Below the pieces are notes generated by a model. That model had not been told where the DNA came from, did no database searches, and was given only the letters and a program-made list of their open reading frames with translations. A stretch of DNA of 25,767 nt from a virus, in IMG/VR virus record IMGVR_UViG_3300020197_000146, positions 1-25,767 of that record. The stretch is one strand, 5' to 3'. Each line of letters opens with the position of its first letter. Within the stretch, counting starts at the first letter, position 1. Of this stretch, positions 24,743 through 25,767 are shown piece after piece. A program made the position numbers and the translations under genes.

Positions 24743-25657
24743 TCAATCTTCGTCAAACTCAGCAAGTTTAGCAAAGAAACTTAAAGTATCTGATTCATCC
24801 TCAGAAGATATCCGAGGTGTTACCTCTTCGCGTACTTTAGATACTGATGAAGTTGTACGAGGAATTTCAACCTCAAAATCTTCATCTTCTTCAGTCTCCA
24901 TATCCACTCTCTGTTGAGGACGACCTTTGAGAACAAGACTCATACGTTTTTCAAGTTCTTCATAGGTTTTAAAATTAGAAGCATCAGTGAATGCACTCAA
25001 TGAATGTTCTTTTTTATAGATCACTTCCAGATCATCATCATCAAAATTACCAAGAGTTCCAGAACTTGCAAACTCAGACTTATCATAGTTCCAGTAACCA
25101 TCTTTCTTCATGATCTTCAGTTTAAAGTCTGCACCTTGCCAGAGATCAAAAGGATTTACTGGAGATTCATCTTCAAATTCAGGTTGCATTGCACCCATGA
25201 TTTTATCAAAAATCTTTTTACCAAATTTGAACAGGAATACCTTACCTTCATTCTGAGGATTTACTGGATCCTTTACAACATAGATGTTAGAGTAATAAGA
25301 GAGTTTGCGTTTTTGTTTACGAGCAATCTCTTTGTCTTTATCGGAACCCGAATTCCACAATTCGCGGTTCATATCTCCAACGGGATCAGACTTACCAAGT
25401 GTAGTAAGACTGTTTTCAATATACCATCCACCTGGTCCTTGGAAAGCGTGACTAAACACTTTTACCCAAGGAATATCCTCTCCTTCAGGAGCAGGAAGAA
25501 AACGAATCACTGCATAACCATTACCAGACTTATCCAATTCTGGTTTCCAGAAACGATCATCACCACTACTAGACTCAGTAGAACTAATCTTTTCAAGTTC
25601 CCTGGTCAGTTTCTCAAACGCAGAATTAGAATTTTTCTTAAGAGCAGCAAAAGACAT
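24743..25657 (-). CDS. 32: gp32 single-stranded DNA-binding protein (304 aa)
   Basis: Length equals T4 gp32 (301 aa). The N-terminus MSFAALKKNSNSAFEKL is the self-assembly (B) region. The core (FWKPELDKSGNGYAVIRFLPAPEGEDIPWVKVFSHAFQG) is the family hallmark, with KKIFDKIMG and later VNPFDLWQGADFKLKI. The C-terminus is acidic and ends SFFAKLAEFDED, the tail that contacts replication partners. The T4 zinc site (one His, three Cys) is not conserved: the His of SHAF remains, but the protein has no cysteine. GGAG lies 10 bases before the ATG. A sigma70-type promoter and a leader hairpin suggest early expression and possible translational control. Confidence 0.93.
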   Translation of the reverse strand: MSFAALKKNSNSAFEKLTRELEKISSTESSSGDDRFWKPELDKSGNGYAVIRFLPAPEGEDIPWVKVFSHAFQGPGGWYIENSLTTLGKSDPVGDMNRELWNSGSDKDKEIARKQKRKLSYYSNIYVVKDPVNPQNEGKVFLFKFGKKIFDKIMGAMQPEFEDESPVNPFDLWQGADFKLKIMKKDGYWNYDKSEFASSGTLGNFDDDDLEVIYKKEHSLSAFTDASNFKTYEELEKRMSLVLKGRPQQRVDMETEEDEDFEVEIPRTTSSVSKVREEVTPRISSEDESDTLSFFAKLAEFDED

Positions 25658-25693
25658 GTGTATTTCTCCGTATTGTGTACGTATTTGGCCTTT

Positions 25694-25707
25694 GTGGTTT
25701 TGACCAC
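25694..25707 (-). promoter_or_regulatory. Hairpin at the 5' end of the gp32 leader
   Basis: Minus strand: GTGGT-CAAA-ACCAC, a 5-base-pair stem with a 4-base loop, starting at the predicted transcription start. T4 gp32 represses its own translation through a leader structure; a comparable role here is inference. Confidence 0.45.
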
Positions 25708-25713
25708 CTAGTT

Positions 25714-25742
25714 ATCATACCACACCGAGGGGAGCCTGTCAA
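25714..25742 (-). promoter_or_regulatory. Sigma70-type promoter of gp32
   Basis: Minus strand: TTGACA (25737-25742), 17-base spacer, TATGAT (25714-25719). The -35 is perfect and the -10 has five of six consensus bases. Predicted start near 25707, leader ~50 bases. Confidence 0.8.
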
Positions 25743-25767
25743 GGCTCTTCCGTGACAAATTCCTTGA

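Noticed and set aside
25004-25711. Plus-strand 235-codon open frame
   Set aside because: Antisense to gp32, rich in Ile/Arg/Thr as expected for a shadow, and it crosses the gp32 promoter.

Overview
The window looks like part of the late structural (tail and baseplate) module of a T4-like cyanophage, a contractile-tailed virus of marine Prochlorococcus or Synechococcus. Three observations support this. There is a run of T4-type virion genes (gp4, gp48, gp53, gp26, a gp27-like hub, a gp5-like spike) next to gp32. There is a small gene whose C-terminus is a clear match to CP12, the Calvin-cycle inhibitor of cyanobacteria. The DNA is AT-rich and carries a phage tRNA-Leu(UAA). No integrase, IS element, CRISPR array or rRNA is visible. 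No gene-free stretch exceeds 300 bases.

Layout, left to right. (i) 1-2586: fibre-type and small virion-type genes on the minus strand. These are a large fibre gene that runs off the left edge, three small ORFs, a hairpin terminator overlapped by a perfect TATAAATA late-promoter box, and a 43-residue ORF. (ii) 2600-8854: a 2084-residue fibre or structural protein, minus strand, with its own late box. (iii) 8963-9731: a small island of two unknown short genes and tRNA-Leu, all on the minus strand and preceded by two sigma70-type promoters with 17-base spacers. (iv) 9732-20960: the central tail operon on the minus strand. In transcription order it holds gp26, a frameshift-accessed gp51-like ORF, two tape-measure-like proteins with peptidoglycan-active domains, a gp27-like hub, cp12, and a gp5-like spike without a lysozyme domain. 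(v) 21003-22821: three overlapping minus-strand genes (gp4 head-completion nuclease, a gp2-like candidate, a tube-fold protein). (vi) 22853-24710: gp48 and gp53 on the plus strand, divergent from gp4. (vii) 24743-25657: gp32 on the minus strand, convergent with gp53 across a strong hairpin terminator, with a near-consensus sigma70 promoter and a leader hairpin.

How the genes fit together. The hub proteins (gp27-like, gp5-like), tube-initiation proteins (gp48, tube-fold protein), wedge protein gp53 and hub chaperone gp26 build the baseplate on which the tube grows. The two long helical proteins are the best tape-measure or hub-lumen candidates, and they carry the cell-wall-cutting domains that T4 places in gp5. 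Neighbouring reading frames often overlap or nearly touch, which suggests translational coupling. The most notable points are the likely programmed -1 frameshift at the end of gp26, cp12 lodged inside the baseplate operon, the paralogous pair of tail proteins with exchanged enzymatic domains (including an L,D-transpeptidase-like active site), and the sigma70-driven island inside a late-gene block.
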